Below are positions 34,851 through 47,065 of a stretch of DNA of 64,000 bases, in pieces. Made by a program: the position numbers and the translations under genes. The notes under the pieces are model-generated. The model was not told the origin of the DNA and made no database searches. It saw only the letters and a list, made by a program, of their open reading frames with translations. Origin of the DNA: Arcuatula senhousia (taxonomy: Eukaryota; Mollusca; Bivalvia; Mytilida; Mytilidae). Location: the NCBI GenBank assembly GCA_963971305.1, contig OZ020303.1, forward strand, positions 58,776,867-58,840,866. Direction: 5' to 3'. Numbering within the stretch: the stretch's first letter is position 1; each line of letters opens with the position of its first letter.

Positions 34851-34933
34851 CAAAGGTGTTTGATTGGGATATTTAAATCATTCTGATTGCTTAAACAAGC
34901 ATAATAATCTAAATCGATAACAAAAAATGTTTG

Positions 34934-35036
34934 TCCATAGCTGAAATCGAACCCGTAGACTCTCCAACCATAGTCCACAACGCTTTTAATTTTTTATTCT
35001 TTTTAAAGTCCACAACGCTAACCATTCAGCTATGGA
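34934..35036 (-). repeat. tRNA-like sequence split by a 23-bp AT-rich insert
   Basis: On the minus strand TCCATAG and CTATGGA can form a perfect 7-bp acceptor-like stem. GCTGAATGGTTAGC resembles a D arm/A box and GGGTTCGATT a B box. A 23-bp AT-rich insert (34984-35006) is flanked by the 12-bp direct repeat AGTCCACAACGC (34972-34983, 35007-35018). The anticodon and T stems pair poorly, so this is probably a tRNA-derived SINE or pseudo-tRNA. Confidence 0.45.
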
Positions 35037-35211
35037 AGACTTGAAAAAAAAGTGTTCACTTAGAGTATTTAAATTATCTGATAGTATCTGATAGTATCAA
35101 TGTATATAACATCAAGGATAAACAATATACTTTTGATCGTGTTATGCTTGAATATAAAAGTTTGTATGCATAAATTGTATTTTAAGTAAGATATTAGCCT
35201 TAAACAGTCCG

Positions 35212-35272
35212 TTCGGTAACATAAAGTACTGGTCTTCGGCTGCACCTCAGACCTGTCCAATATTGGACTGTT
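35212..35272. repeat. Small hairpin with a TTCGGCTGCACCTCA loop
   Basis: GGTCTTCGGCTGCACCTCAGACC forms a short stem around the same loop as in 18618-18762. ACAGTCC and GGACTGT flank it as an outer inverted pair. It is probably a shorter member of that hairpin class. Confidence 0.5.
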
Positions 35273-36153
35273 TACGGCTTATATCCATTGCAGTATCCAA
35301 CAGAATCGAATTCCAAAATTTATGTAACCTTAGTCTGAAAACTTTGAAGACCATTAACAACAACAATCAAACTAGAATAATATTGACATTTAATTATAAT
35401 AAGGCATACCCTAAATCTGTTTTTTTTTCTAAACAAGACAACCTCGTAACATTTAGATATATGATTTCACTTTCCAGTTACACATTTAAGAATATGGTAT
35501 GCTCCATCACTCTTTTATTTTTTTTTCTCGAATGTCGATCATAGTAATGTTTTTGCTCACTCGAAACACAGATAATTGATCACGCGAAGAGGCACAATGG
35601 CTGAAATAAAATGTATTCTTTTATGTTTGCTGTTAAATGGTTTTTAAACCTAATAGTGCTCCTAAGGAAATACTAAAGAAAGGATATCTTAATTAATTAA
35701 AGCATGAATCATGAGCCATGGAAAGGGTATAATTATGCAAAAATGAACAACTGACATTGAATCAATGAAAAGCGTTTTAGTAGATTAATCATGAATTTTC
35801 CACTTCTTTGAAATTGGAACATCATACATTTGTTTGCGTCTTGAGACTTTTTTTCATAAATATTTATTTGAAAGCCGATATATTTACACTCAATTCAAGA
35901 AAAATCCAACTTTTAAATGTTATTCACGTAAAATTATATAAATTATTCAGAAAACAAGACAACCTTGGAACATTTACTACATGGCTTCACAAAGCCAGTT
36001 ACATATTTGAGAATATGATATCTTTTTGTTTATACAAATCAAATGTCATTCAAATTTCGTTTATTCAACACCCTAGAACTGATCCCTGTTAAGGAGTGCA
36101 ATGAAATGATGCCTGCTTTCATTCTGAAAGAGAAACTATAACTTTGCAATAAA

Positions 36154-36275
36154 CACCCGGGTTAACCCGTGATCGTGAAGTCGGTGGTTATCGTGAACTC
36201 GGTTAGGCAAAATGTAAACAAACGAGAATTGACCAATGGGAAAAGAGAAATTTAGACTAAAATGTAGTCGATGTT
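36154..36275 (+). repeat. Left inverted terminus of the 3.1-kb element
   Basis: About 120 bp pairing with 39140-39276. The first 20 bases contain the self-complementary CCCGGGTTAACCC-type core. Confidence 0.8.
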
Positions 36276-37239
36276 ATCGTTCAAACCGGTTTGTTTCTTT
36301 TTACTGTTATTGTGAACTGCGAATTTTTATAATGTAATATGTACCCAAAGCTTCTTTCTCTTATCAAATAGTGTTAGTTCAGATGTTTGAAACCTTTGTT
36401 AGTGTAACAAATTAACTTTTTGGTCTTTGTAATTAAGATTATCTCATTAAGGAAACAAACCAAAAAGGGTAAATATAGGTAATAACAAAATTACCGGACT
36501 ATAATAATATATATACAGTAAAGTTATCAACCATATGCAATATACCACTCTCTAATTAATTACAGCCGGTGTTTGGGAAACTTGGGGTATATACATGCGT
36601 CTGAATATTTATTTCTGACCCTGTTAAAGTACTTTATAAAGATTTATATTACTTTTTTTAATTTACTTTTCCATAACAACTGGGTTTAATTGTTTTGGTC
36701 GTGGTCTAACATCTTTGAACTATATATAAAGGGTATGGCAAATTGCAACTTCGTATTTGGGTTAAATTTATAAGCAAAAAAAGTTAACCAAGTCCTTAGA
36801 CGGACAGACACACGGACAGGAATAGATATCATTAAAATACTAAACCCACCGCTTATTCAATATTGGCACCTATATAGTACAAATGTACGACCAATTATCT
36901 TTGTTTATAAAAAAAAAATAAACCATGTCAAGACAAAATGACCGTCTTTTTTATACAGGAAGTAAAAAGTAGATCGAGAGCGACAGACCTAAAATCAATT
37001 CCAACGCTATGGGACTGCATACTTATGCTGCAAACCAAATACCAAAAGGCTGCGATAAGTAGTTGTTAAGTTAATTGCAAACGAATTTTTTTCCTGTCAT
37101 TTTATAAACCAATTTTTTTTTACTTCGTGGAATCCAGCAAAAAGAGGGACATTTGCGACCCTTAAACATATTATTGACCTTTATAATTAATTATCAATCT
37201 TATGGCAGTCGTTATGTACAGAATATTTAACACGAAAGA

Positions 37240-37806
37240 GGGCTTCACTTGATTCCGAACCAGTGCGGTGCACGGGAGGCAAATAGGCCCACTAAGGCAC
37301 TCATGAAGCCCATCGGAAGAAGTCCTCTACAGAACGCTCAGAAACGACCGACATTGGATCCGTTCGCTTAGCCCATAAAACGACTGGGGTATGTGCTTAA
37401 GGTGGTTGAATTGGGCAGCCTTGTCATAATGAATACTGCAGTCATCATGCTATAATTCAAAAAAACTGACCGCAAACCATAGTGGGTCAAGGTGAGTGAA
37501 TAGGGCCTGTGACTGATCCAGAAATTTTGAGAGTGGAGGGTGCGCAATTAAAAAAGTCTTTGGGACTTCTTATCTAATACAGTTCCTAACCAAATTTTCC
37601 TGTCAAACGGGAGGGCTCGCGCCCGGCACACCGGTCATTAACCCACCTTTGATTAGTCACGCTTCATGCACGTGAAAGATCCCTTTAAGGATCGCCAAGT
37701 AGCTCATCACATATAGACTAAATTTATCGCCCCTAGCAACCTCGCTCTTTTACCTGTGTTCTTCAAAATTTACAGTTCTTTTGTTGCCCACCCCAACCCT
37801 TTTTTC
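37240..37806 (+). repeat. Dispersed repeat family C, copy inside the 3.1-kb element
   Basis: Has AATAGGCCCACTAAGGC, GACATTGGATCCGTTCGC, GACTGGGGTATGTGC, GGGCAGCCTTGTCATAATGAATACTGC and CACGTGAAAGATCCCTTTA. A 150-bp stretch near 37500-37630 (GTGAGTGAATAGGGCCTGTGACTG) has no match in the other copies. Confidence 0.65.
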
Positions 37807-38872
37807 TCGCTCAGTTTGTGAAGGTTCAACCAGGATTCAGTATTGTATTTTCGACAGATAAGGGTTGCCTATGTGAACCTGGTTAAGGGTTGGCTATATC
37901 ACACACTGTTAAGTGTTCCAACTAATATGTGACCTTATTTCAGGTAAGTGTTCTTCCTTGTTAGTCACCATAGGTAAAAGTTCCAGATAATGCGGTTTTT
38001 TTTGGGGAAGGGTTTCGTTATTTTCTGGGTACATTGGCCTTTGGTGCATTGGGGGTACATTAGCCTGTCTTGTGAGTTGGTTCGTTTTCCTCTAGTTTAT
38101 GGTCGTACATTAGCCCTTTTTGTATGGCATACATGAGGCTGTGCTATGGATGCTGTGTCTTCAGTCAAAATTCAATTCGTTGTTTCAATCAGTTCTTGTC
38201 CTGATTATGATTGAAATAATGTTGACTGGACATAAAACAAATATCAAACAAACAATCCTTGGCTCTGTGCGAAATAAAACATTTTACAGGCATACGTGAC
38301 CTAATATTTTTTATTGAAAGCTTTATTCTTTATATAGCAGAAATCCTTTTCAGTGTTTTTTTTTCTAAACCTGTGCTGTCAAAACATATTTTTAATTTAA
38401 AAAAAAAAGATTTATCATGTTTTTGGGGTTCGGAAATGGTCGGTCACTTAAATACTGTGCAAAAGTATGCTGTTAAAATCGTATAAAAATACATTAAGTG
38501 TGTAGGTCTATGATCATGATGTACTGGCAACGCAAAACTGATAAACTATAAGTGTTTCGGTAGTTTGTCGTCTAAATAATTGATTCAGTCCAGAAAAGCA
38601 AGAGGTATAGGTTGTCACAACAATTTGTATATTGTATAAATCCGCACACTCCGTTTATTATTTTACGGGGTGTTAACAACTATTAAGAAAATACCTTTTT
38701 TTATGTTTTGTATAATGATCATAGAGCAAATGCTTCATAAATCGTTACTGCGCAAATCCGGGAATTCCGTTCCAAAACGTTCATTGTATACCTTTTGTTT
38801 TAGTATATATATCTCAACAGAAAAGTGTCATTAACACATGTGCAGTATGTTTTAAAATTAGAAATAAAAATG

Positions 38873-39040
38873 ACAATATAGTTCCAGACAATAAATTTTG
38901 CTACGCCTAACGCGCGTTTCGTCTAATCAAGACTCATCAGAGGCGCTCTACCAAAATATTGAAAATGCCAAACACTATACTTGATTATGAAAAGCATAAA
39001 ACAATTAAACCAAAAATACCAAAATGGGGAACCAAATTAT
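38873..39040 (+). repeat. Dispersed repeat family A, copy 3 (partial)
   Basis: Has TTCCAGACAATAAATTTTGC, TACGCCTAACGCGCGTTTCG, GACTCATCAGAGGCGCTC and ACAATTAAACCAAAAATACC. It is nested inside the 3.1-kb inverted-terminus element. Confidence 0.7.
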
Positions 39041-39139
39041 TACTAAGATTGGTTGGCGCCGGAGCGGGCTAACCTGAGTTACTGTTGAAGGCATATGTTA
39101 TGTTGACGATAACTTAAACCGAGTTAAACGATAACAATT

Positions 39140-39276
39140 TTGATTTTTAACCGCGTTAACGGCTACATTTTAGTCAAAATTTCTCTTTTGCCATTGGTCA
39201 ATTCTCGTTTGTTTACATTTTGCATAACCGAGTTCACGATAACCACCGACTTCACGATCACGGGTTAACCCGGGTG
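39140..39276 (-). repeat. Right inverted terminus of the 3.1-kb element
   Basis: Reverse complement of the left terminus with a few substitutions (for example GGTTATGC against GGTTAGGC). Similarity fades inward at about 39140, where the two ends read different AT-rich sequence. Confidence 0.8.
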
Positions 39277-39484
39277 ATAAATGATGTTAAACAAATGGAA
39301 TTGAATTAGAGTGAAATCGATGTTTCTAACCATTGCTAACTGCATAACCTTTAAAATTTAAGAAAATAATTTCTTAAAATTCAATTTAAGAATGATTTTA
39401 GCCTCAAATTTGCACTGTATTTTAAAAAAAATGTTTACTCCGACTGTGAAGCAAAACATACCATGGTACCAACCAGCAGTAAAA

Positions 39485-40262
39485 ATTCATCAAGACTGTA
39501 AATATGGACATCTCATCGAAAAATTTGATTGTACACGTAGATTTCTGATTGTTAAAGGAATATCTTATCCTGATTTTTATAGTAATGTAGTTTATAAAGC
39601 ACAAAAATTCAAAAACAACCTTATGGAAATTAAAAAATGGCTTAAAAACCTTTTGAAAAAAGGATACGAATTCAATGTTTTAGTAAAATCTTTGCATTTG
39701 GTATGTTCTGGCAGAAATATTGATAGCTTGATAGATTTAGAACTGATGTATTTGATTCTTTTACATCAATCGATAAATGTTTCTTAGCTAGTTGTCAGTA
39801 ACTTCGAGTGTTCTCAAGAGAGTTCCTCCTTGTCTTGTCGTTTTCGTAAAGTATTTTGTCTTAGGTTCTCTCTTGTTGAATTGAACTTTTGTCGATTGAG
39901 TTTTACAGTGTGTTTTATATGTATGCTTTGTGCAATTTTATCAATAGGGGGAAGGTTGGATCCAAAAAACTAGTTTAACCCCGCCACATTTTATATGTGC
40001 CTGTCCTAAGCCAGGAAACTTTGCCAAAGCCTTTGTTTGTCCTTGTCATTCTGTGTCAAGAATTGGGTCTTTCGTTGATGATTTAGGGATTGGTTTTGAA
40101 ACTTTTGTATTGTATTATAAGTCTTGGGCCAATGCAGGACGGTAAGCAGTGACCTATGGTCATGTTGAAGACTGCTTGCTGTTTTCCGTTGTGATTTTTT
40201 GAATTGCTGTTTGTTTATGTTTGTTGTGTCGCGTACACTTATTCCACATCCCAATATCGTCT
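39485..40262 (+). mobile_element. 3'-terminal piece of a Penelope-like retroelement (C-terminal coding end and 3'UTR)
   Basis: The frame 39486-39787 encodes DCKYGHLIEKF...KGISYPDFYSNVVYKAQKF...KKGYEFNVLVK, resembling the C-terminus downstream of the RT in the mollusc family whose RT pseudogene lies at 41.7 kb. A 3' region follows (about 39790-40255) ending in GTCGCGTACACTTATTCCAC, a block shared with 14825-14945. The paralogous unit at 31.15 kb lacks this stretch, so it is an insertion of about 0.78 kb. 5' truncation is typical of such retroelements. Confidence 0.6.
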
Positions 40263-41689
40263 ATGTGCTGGTATGCAAAACATTGGCTTTATACAAAAAA
40301 GAAAGGATTCACATAGAGTCGTGCTTAGTATTCTAGTACCAACCATTCAGTAAATAGAATTTACCTTGAAAGTTGCTAAAGCTGAATTCTAAATCCCTAA
40401 AAAATAACTTCAGTAGAAGCCAGTCAATATGGCTTGTGATGACTATATGTCTAGCGATAGTATCTTGCCTTTTCGAAATTCGATTACCCCATTGGCTCAA
40501 CTTTGCTTCTTAATACGAACATTTTCCATTTTTGTTTGTTTAATTGGAAAGAGTCTTTTTTTGAAAAAAAGGGCATGATATATTGTATTGTTCATTTTAA
40601 AAGCGACTGCTCAGTAGAAGCCGCAAAAGTAAGAAAAGACGGACAAAGGATCGTAATAATGTTTCCTCTCTTATAATTCGGCTGATGACATTTTCATAGA
40701 TGTAAAGTCTAAGCTTCTTTACTAGTTTCCGGGTTCGTTGAAGCCCTTAATGTATAAACTTTTAGCTAGACACCATTTTCATCTCTTTCGTAAAAAAATT
40801 GGGAATAGATTAAAAGCATGTATATTAGTATACGAGTCTAAAGGGAATATTGCAGGAAATCAAGTCTCGATTCATCCTTACACGAACGATACATAATTCT
40901 AGTCATTAAGAAGAAAGAGAAGAATTAATTATTCACCAAAAGACGACTGACCCTGATTTAATGATGAAGAGATTCTCAGATTAAAACATGGAATTTCTCA
41001 TTTCTTGGCATGTGGAACATGTACATTGGCGGTGGATTTAGACTTCTGTGAAAGAAATTTGAAACTCGGAAGACATTAAAGGTTATTCCTTTTCATTTTC
41101 AAAGACTTTTTATGGAAATCTAGGACGTTCTGTGTTACGTGTTTATGAAACTAAACGTTTCTTTGACATTGGCGCACCAAACACAGAAAGTAACTTTTTT
41201 CCCATCCTCGCATATATTCTTTTTCAAAAGAAATGCTTACCTGTCAATTGTTATCTCTTCAGCTAAAAGCTGTGACATCTCAGACGATCCCAAGAGAGAT
41301 AATTGCTGTCTAACATGTCTTCATGCATATAGCTTAAATGATATGCCGTCCTACGGTCTTAAGGACAAAATTCTCATAAACCAATAATGGAGATGAGCTA
41401 TATAGAAAAAAGAAAAGGGTATAATTATGCAATAATGAGCAATTGACATTGTAACAAATGGAAGCGGTTTCGCAGATTAAACTTGAAATTTCTCATTTAT
41501 TCGAAATTAGAAGATCATACATTGTTAGTGTTTTACGTTTTTGTTACATGAAACGTGTTTTTTTTAAAGTAATTAAATTAACGTTCATTTCAAAGTAAAT
41601 TCAGTTTTTTTCTAACAAACTAGAAATTGTTATTGACATGTAATTATATAAGCCGTACCTAAAGTCTGTTTTTATGGTAATTCTTCTAC

Positions 41690-42725
41690 AAGTGCTACAT
41701 ACACTCGGGCTTCATATGACAAAGATGAGATCATAGCCAACCATATAACTATTTCACGCCCTCTTTAATTATCCATTTGAAGAAGGAACATGAAAAGTTT
41801 CCATAATTGTACTGGATACCTAAACTTCACAAATATCCATACAAAGAAAGGAATAAAGCTGGACCTTTATCATGTTCAACTATAGAGCTTTCTGTCCAAC
41901 TTACTACTATCTTGTCTGCTGTAACAGAAGGGTAACAAGTATACTGTAACACTATTTATAATCGAACTGGAATCAACCACATGTTGATTTTAAAGAACTG
42001 AAAAGATTTATAAGATAATTTTAAATTCCGGCTATGTTCAGAGGTTCATCCTTTGAAACGTTCGATTTTTTAACTTTGTACTATACACCACATTGCCATT
42101 CCGAAAGCTCAAGTGTCGTCTGAAAAATAACTTTTTGAAAAAAGTTTTTTTTTTCCAAATTCTAGGACCCTTGTTGTTTAAGGTTATAATTCTACATATT
42201 TTTCCAAATCATTTCATTCATAAAGATAACATTTTTTACACATTGGAACCAGGTTGCAGTATGCTTGGTTTTCTGTCAGCATATTTGTCACATTTGGAGG
42301 ACAGAATTTACAACAACAAATTTGCATTCCAATGCGTAATAATTGTGCTCCTTTCCTAGCCGATTAATTTTTATACTCTTACGAGACTGATTTCTTCAAG
42401 AACTCATAAAGAAGAAAAAGATGAAAGAGGCAAGGTCCTTAAATCTCACTTTCAAATATATCGATGACAGGTGGATTCCTTTGAAATATTCCCCAGAGTT
42501 AAAGATTAGGGAAACCATTGAATCTAATTGCTTCATATAATTCTTGGATTTGCATCTCGAATATGACAAGGATGGCAATCTCAGAACCAAAAAATCTAAA
42601 AAGAGACGACGTTAATTTTCAAATAATTAACTTTTCTAACCTTGAAAGCAGCATATCTACTTCACCTGCTTACGGTGTTTATATATCATAACTCATTTGA
42701 TTTGTCAGTGCTTGTACATTTTTTT
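41690..42725 (+). pseudogene. Degenerate reverse transcriptase of a Penelope-like retroelement
   Basis: In scattered frames the plus strand encodes recognisable RT blocks in the right order: YWIPKLHK near 41805 with one substitution-free KLHK core, an FDFxTLY motif-A region near 42060, NNCAP after a decayed IPMG at about 42330, KYIDD (motif C) near 42455, LDLHLEYDKDG near 42545 and SPAYGVYIS near 42670. Many stops and frameshifts separate them, so this is a dead copy. KLHK and the TLYT region are typical of Penelope-like elements. Comparison with the paralogous unit at 49.4 kb shows it sits as an insertion of about 1.2 kb. Confidence 0.7.
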
Positions 42726-43454
42726 CTGATTTTTTGATGCGACACCACTGTCTCTGTTACCGACTGTTAGACCAAGGTGGTTTTGTTGTTGTATGTGTGT
42801 TTTGTTTGCTTTGTTGTGACGATAGTGTGTCTACCGGTTATGTCTGCGTCTTTTTGGAGATTTACGATATTTGATTGCCCCTTTGGTACACTTTTGCTAT
42901 TTCCATAAACTAGTTAGAAGGTTTAAGAGAATATGGTATTCTCCATTACTTCTATATTTTGTTTCAATCAAATGTCATTCTTATGCTTTTGCTTATTATA
43001 CTCGATGCATAATTAATTGATCACATTTAGAGGCACACGGGCTTAAATAAAAAAAATGAGAAAATGTATTTTTGCAACTATGCTCATCCTTTTAAATTCA
43101 AGAAAGTTATGTCTTCAGACCCAGTTTCAGAATTAACGAAGCATCAAATTTTAATTTATTACGTATAGGATGTCTTAGCTTTATACATATTCGGTACATA
43201 TATAGACACTGTGTTTGCTTGAAGTGCTGTACTTCTGGTTACACAACTCCCCTAATACAAATATTCTGGTTACTCCACCTACCTAATATAGATATGATCT
43301 AAAGGTGATTTAGCCAAAATCAATTTATTTTATCATACTCTACAGATATATATATTTTTTATTCGTTTCTTAATGCACTACAATTAAAATATTTTGTTTC
43401 TTAATAGATCCGAATAAAATAATGTTATTGATATTATATATACTAATATCAAAA

Positions 43455-43775
43455 CGTGTGTAAAACAGTGAATTAGATTACGCTGTATATCAATATTTCT
43501 AGGAGTAATATTTTACCAGCAGAATTTGAGTCAAATCATTGGAAGTTAAGAAAATTTAAGTATTGAAAATAGTACTCAACACCAAAGCGTTTGAACAGGG
43601 AAGGAGAAAAGCGATCATGTTCAGTAACAGAAAAAGCCCTGTCGTTTTAAATAATCTTGAATTTAAACATTAAGAAATTACAATAATAACCGGTAAATAT
43701 GCGTCAGAAAAATCTGACGACCAGGTTTGTACCCTCAGCTGAGGTTATTGATCGAGCGGGTTTTGATATTTTAAA
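43455..43775 (+). repeat. Decayed copy of the 390-bp repeat
   Basis: TTACGCTGTATATCAATATTTC, CCAGCAGAATTTGAGTCAAATCATTGG and TCTGACGACCAGGTTTGTACCCTC follow the order of 47602-47993. Confidence 0.6.
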
Positions 43776-45746
43776 TTTTGCCTAATTTTTACAAAAAAGG
43801 CATTGTGCTCTCTCACTGTGGAGCAAAACTTAACACGATACCAAAAAAAAAATTCCCCGGGAATCTATACAGTTTATTGGGTTTTTATATCAAAAAGAGG
43901 TTGCACGTAGTCGTGCTGAGCATACAAGACACAACCATTTGGATAACAGATTGGCCTGAAAACAAGATACAACTCAAATTGTTAAAGCTATGCAGTAAAT
44001 CTAATATAACTACCTTCAGTAGAAAAATATGTTTTTGTAACAAAGTTTGATAGATATTTTCTTAAACAAAGATTCCTTTAAAATTTAAAACCATCCCTTG
44101 AAACATCTTATCCATGAGGACCAGTTGTAACATGCCAAATTCGTCAATTGTGATTCTTATGCTATTTAATTTACTTCCAAAAGCCCCATAGTGAATATTG
44201 CAGGAATACATGTCGCAACTGATTACATAATGAAATATATATTATTTAACCATTAAAAAGGAGGAAAACCTATGACTATGCAGTAATAGACAACTGACCT
44301 GGATAAATGATAAGTAATTTCTTAGCTTTAAACATGGGTATCATATTTAAGTAAATCGTTGGAATTTTAAGACTTCCACTTTAAAAGACAATTGGGGAAT
44401 GGATGACGACATTCACGCTTGTTTTATAAATGATCTCATTGTCTAGAATTTCATGTGTTGACTCAAACACTTCATTTCCCTTAAGACTCAAATACTTCCA
44501 AGAAAAACCAAGACAACAAATAGACATAAGGTCACACAGAAGTATTTTCTTGTACTTTGTTCTTTTATTTCAAAAGAAAGCAACGAGTAATCCAAAATTT
44601 TTCTATCTTTTTTTTCAGAAATTCTTGGGATTTTTGTTGTTGTTTTAGCGAATGATTTTGTCTTTAAGCGAGTACTATATATACTTATATACACAACTTC
44701 GGGATGCGGACAGGTTTCCGGTTAATGTGGACGGAAAACTTTTTGTTCTTTCTGAAACAATTTTACGTTTGACGAACAAGTAATTGATTCGGCTTGGTCT
44801 AAACTACATATATGAGATAAAATAAATTTTTTCACGCCCTGTAAGCGAAAACATTCTGGCTTAGTAATCAAAGCAAGTTGTTATTCTTTTTCCCAATTTT
44901 GATATTCTTTTTAGACAGAAACTTAACCTGTCAATTCTATCAGTGCCCTATGGAACCCTGGTAAGATAATTGCTGTCATACATGACAGTTTCATGCATTA
45001 AATCTTTAATTGCATGCCTTCTTACGGCCAAAAGGTCAAAATTGTAATTATTCAATAAAATGAAGCTGAAATTCCTCTGTGATATACATTTTCTAAGATT
45101 GAACTTGACGTTTCGTATAATTGCATAACATTTAAGATGCAATAAAAATTGTTTTAAACCTTATACTGGAATTACCCATCTATTCAAAAGGATGTTCGAA
45201 ATTTCTTAAAGTTGAGCGTAGACATGCAAACACTTTCCACCCAACTTAACATACACACACAAAGCAACGATTATAAACAAAAAGGGATATTTGCAAAATA
45301 AAAATACTTAAAACGGTTAATTTGGTTATGCTGTATATCGATATTTAAGGAGTAACGTCTCATCAGCAGCATTTTGATCAAACCATTGTAAGGTCAAATC
45401 AAGCACCAAGGATATCAACCATGTGCAGCTATTTTTAAATCAGTAGTCTGACAAATAATATATTTTTATTACTAGTATGTTTTTAATGTGCAGTAAAAAT
45501 TGATAGTTGATATCATTTCTATCTATGATTCTTTAAAAACATTGATATGTACACAAAGCATATAAACGGAACTGAATAGACAATTTTAACTAAAAAATAA
45601 TTTTCATCTAACAGTGAGCAATAAAAAATTTCAGGTAATAAATAATAAAAGGGCCTGAACACAGTGGATGAAGACAAGTGCTCAAAAAGGAACTTTAAGT
45701 GTCTGTGTTAGTAACATATTTGCTTTCTAAATTAATATATTTACAG

Positions 45747-45861
45747 ATCGGAAGTCTGGACTTCTTCGTCGGTAAAGAGGCAACTCCTCTATCAGACCGG
45801 TGATTTTACTTACACCAAATACGGTGCACAGAAGAAGAACGCTATAACAGTTGCCTTATAG
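45747..45861 (+). CDS. Candidate terminal exon or coding relic, 37 codons
   Basis: Preceded by a plausible acceptor (ATATATTTACAG at 45735-45746), a frame from 45748 reads 37 codons, SEVWTSSSVKRQLLY then QTGDFTYTKYGAQKKNAITV, to TAG at 45859-45861. It is markedly more G+C-rich than its surroundings, stops being so right after the TAG, and is absent from the matching place of the paralogous unit at 35.64 kb. I do not recognise the product. It could be a last exon, a processed fragment or part of a dispersed element. Confidence 0.3.
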
Positions 45862-46223
45862 TTTTCTAAAGGAAATACTTATTATTAATGAAAAATGAAA
45901 TGTATAATTATGCAATAATGAATACTACTAAACGATGAATTAATTAGATGCGTTTTTGTAGATTAAACATGAATTTTTTTTCTTGGAAATCGGGTCATAA
46001 TACCTTTTTATGTTTTGAGACTTTTTGTTTCATAAAACACTTATTTGAAAGCCGATATATTTACCCTCATTTCAAGAAAAATCCACTTTTCTAACAATCT
46101 TTCAAATGTTCATAACATGAAACTCTATAAAAAAATCAGGAAACAAGACAACCTTGTATCATTTATGACATGGCTTCACTTAGCCAGTTACATATTTGAG
46201 AATATGATATGCTTCCTTATCTT

Positions 46224-46365
46224 TTTACGAAAGAAGCAGAGGTACCAATGGGGTATTCGAATGTCAAAAGTCCGAAAGGGCAGAGACAAAACCAGTAAAC
46301 ACAAACAAGAACGGGACAAAAACAGACAACATGTAAAACATGGAAACAAAAAATAACTGAATATT
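46224..46365 (+). repeat. Dispersed repeat family B copy (5' part)
   Basis: AAGCAGAGGTACCAATGGGG, then GAATGTCAAAAGTCCGAAAG and AACATGTAAAACATGGAAAC. It stops before the CTCCGG tail. Confidence 0.7.
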
Positions 46366-46654
46366 TATTTAAATAAATATTACATATAAACACAAAATGT
46401 ATGAATATTTGAATATTTATATTTTTATATTGGAATATCGTTTTGAATTCGTTCATTCAACTCCCAAAATTGGCCCCTGTTAAGGACTGAATAGAAATTG
46501 TGCCTCCTAACAATCTATAAGAGAAAACTGTAATTTTACAATTAATGATGATAAACAAATGGAATTGAAAAAGAGTGAAATTGATGTTTCTTTCTGCATA
46601 ACCTTAAAAATTTAAGATAATTATGAATTTAAGAATAATTTTTGTGATTAGGTT

Positions 46655-46770
46655 TGTCAGTTATCTGCCCAAGGGGATACTCTCAAGGTTTTCTCCACCA
46701 TTAAACTGACCGCCCTTATGTACGTCGATAAAGGGTGTCAAACACTCACACACATACACACGAATGATTT
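46655..46770 (+). repeat. SINE-like bivalve repeat end
   Basis: GTCAGTTATCTGCCCAAGG, TTTCTCCACCATTAAACTGACCGCC and GATAAAGGGTGTCAAACAC resemble a short repeat end common in molluscs. It is followed by an ACAC-rich stretch. Confidence 0.4.
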
Positions 46771-46865
46771 AAGCATCAAATTAAAATTCATTTTGTGCAT
46801 GGAGTCTTTATACATATTAAATGCATTGGTACTGTACATGTGTTTGCTGAAAGTGATACCAAGGA

Positions 46866-47065
46866 AACAAAGAGGCATCAATGGGGCATTCTAGTGTCAA
46901 AAGTCCAAAAGGGTAACAACAAAACCGGTCAATATGAACAAGAATAGCACGAGGAAATACAAAACATAAAACAACCACAAAATTAATCGAATTGAAATCA
47001 ACAACACGAATTCAAGTCGTAATGAGAGTGAACTCAGGTGCTCAAGGAGTGAATATATACGATGC
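46866..47065 (+). repeat. Dispersed repeat family B copy (diverged)
   Basis: AAAGAGGCATCAATGGGGCA, GTGTCAAAAGTCCAAAAGGG, ACAAAACCGGTCAA and AAGTCGTAATGAGAGTGAAC follow the family order. Confidence 0.65.

Larger units (their letters stand above)
36154..39276. mobile_element. 3.1-kb element with inverted termini of about 120 bp and 5-bp ATAAA target duplication
   Basis: The left end CACCCGGGTTAACCCGTGATC and the following ~120 bp (GTGGTTATCGTGAACTCGG, AATGTAAACAAACGAGAATT, GACCAATGG) recur inverted at 39140-39276, nearly identical. ATAAA flanks both ends exactly (36149-36153, 39277-39281). The paralogous sites at 30.83 and 46.53 kb read TTGCAATGAATGATGATAAAC without the element, an inferred empty site. 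Inside are a family C copy, a family A copy and an AGACGGACAGACACACGGACAGG block, but no transposase frame. Five-base duplications with CAC ends recall Transib; other superfamilies are possible. Confidence 0.8.

Noticed and set aside
34765..35036. Functional tRNA genes
   Set aside because: B boxes and a terminal stem are present, but D, anticodon and T stems do not all pair, and one unit is interrupted.
39392..39787. Host gene of 131 codons
   Set aside because: The first part is segmental-unit sequence and the rest matches the C-terminal end of a Penelope-like retroelement; the frame is a chance fusion.
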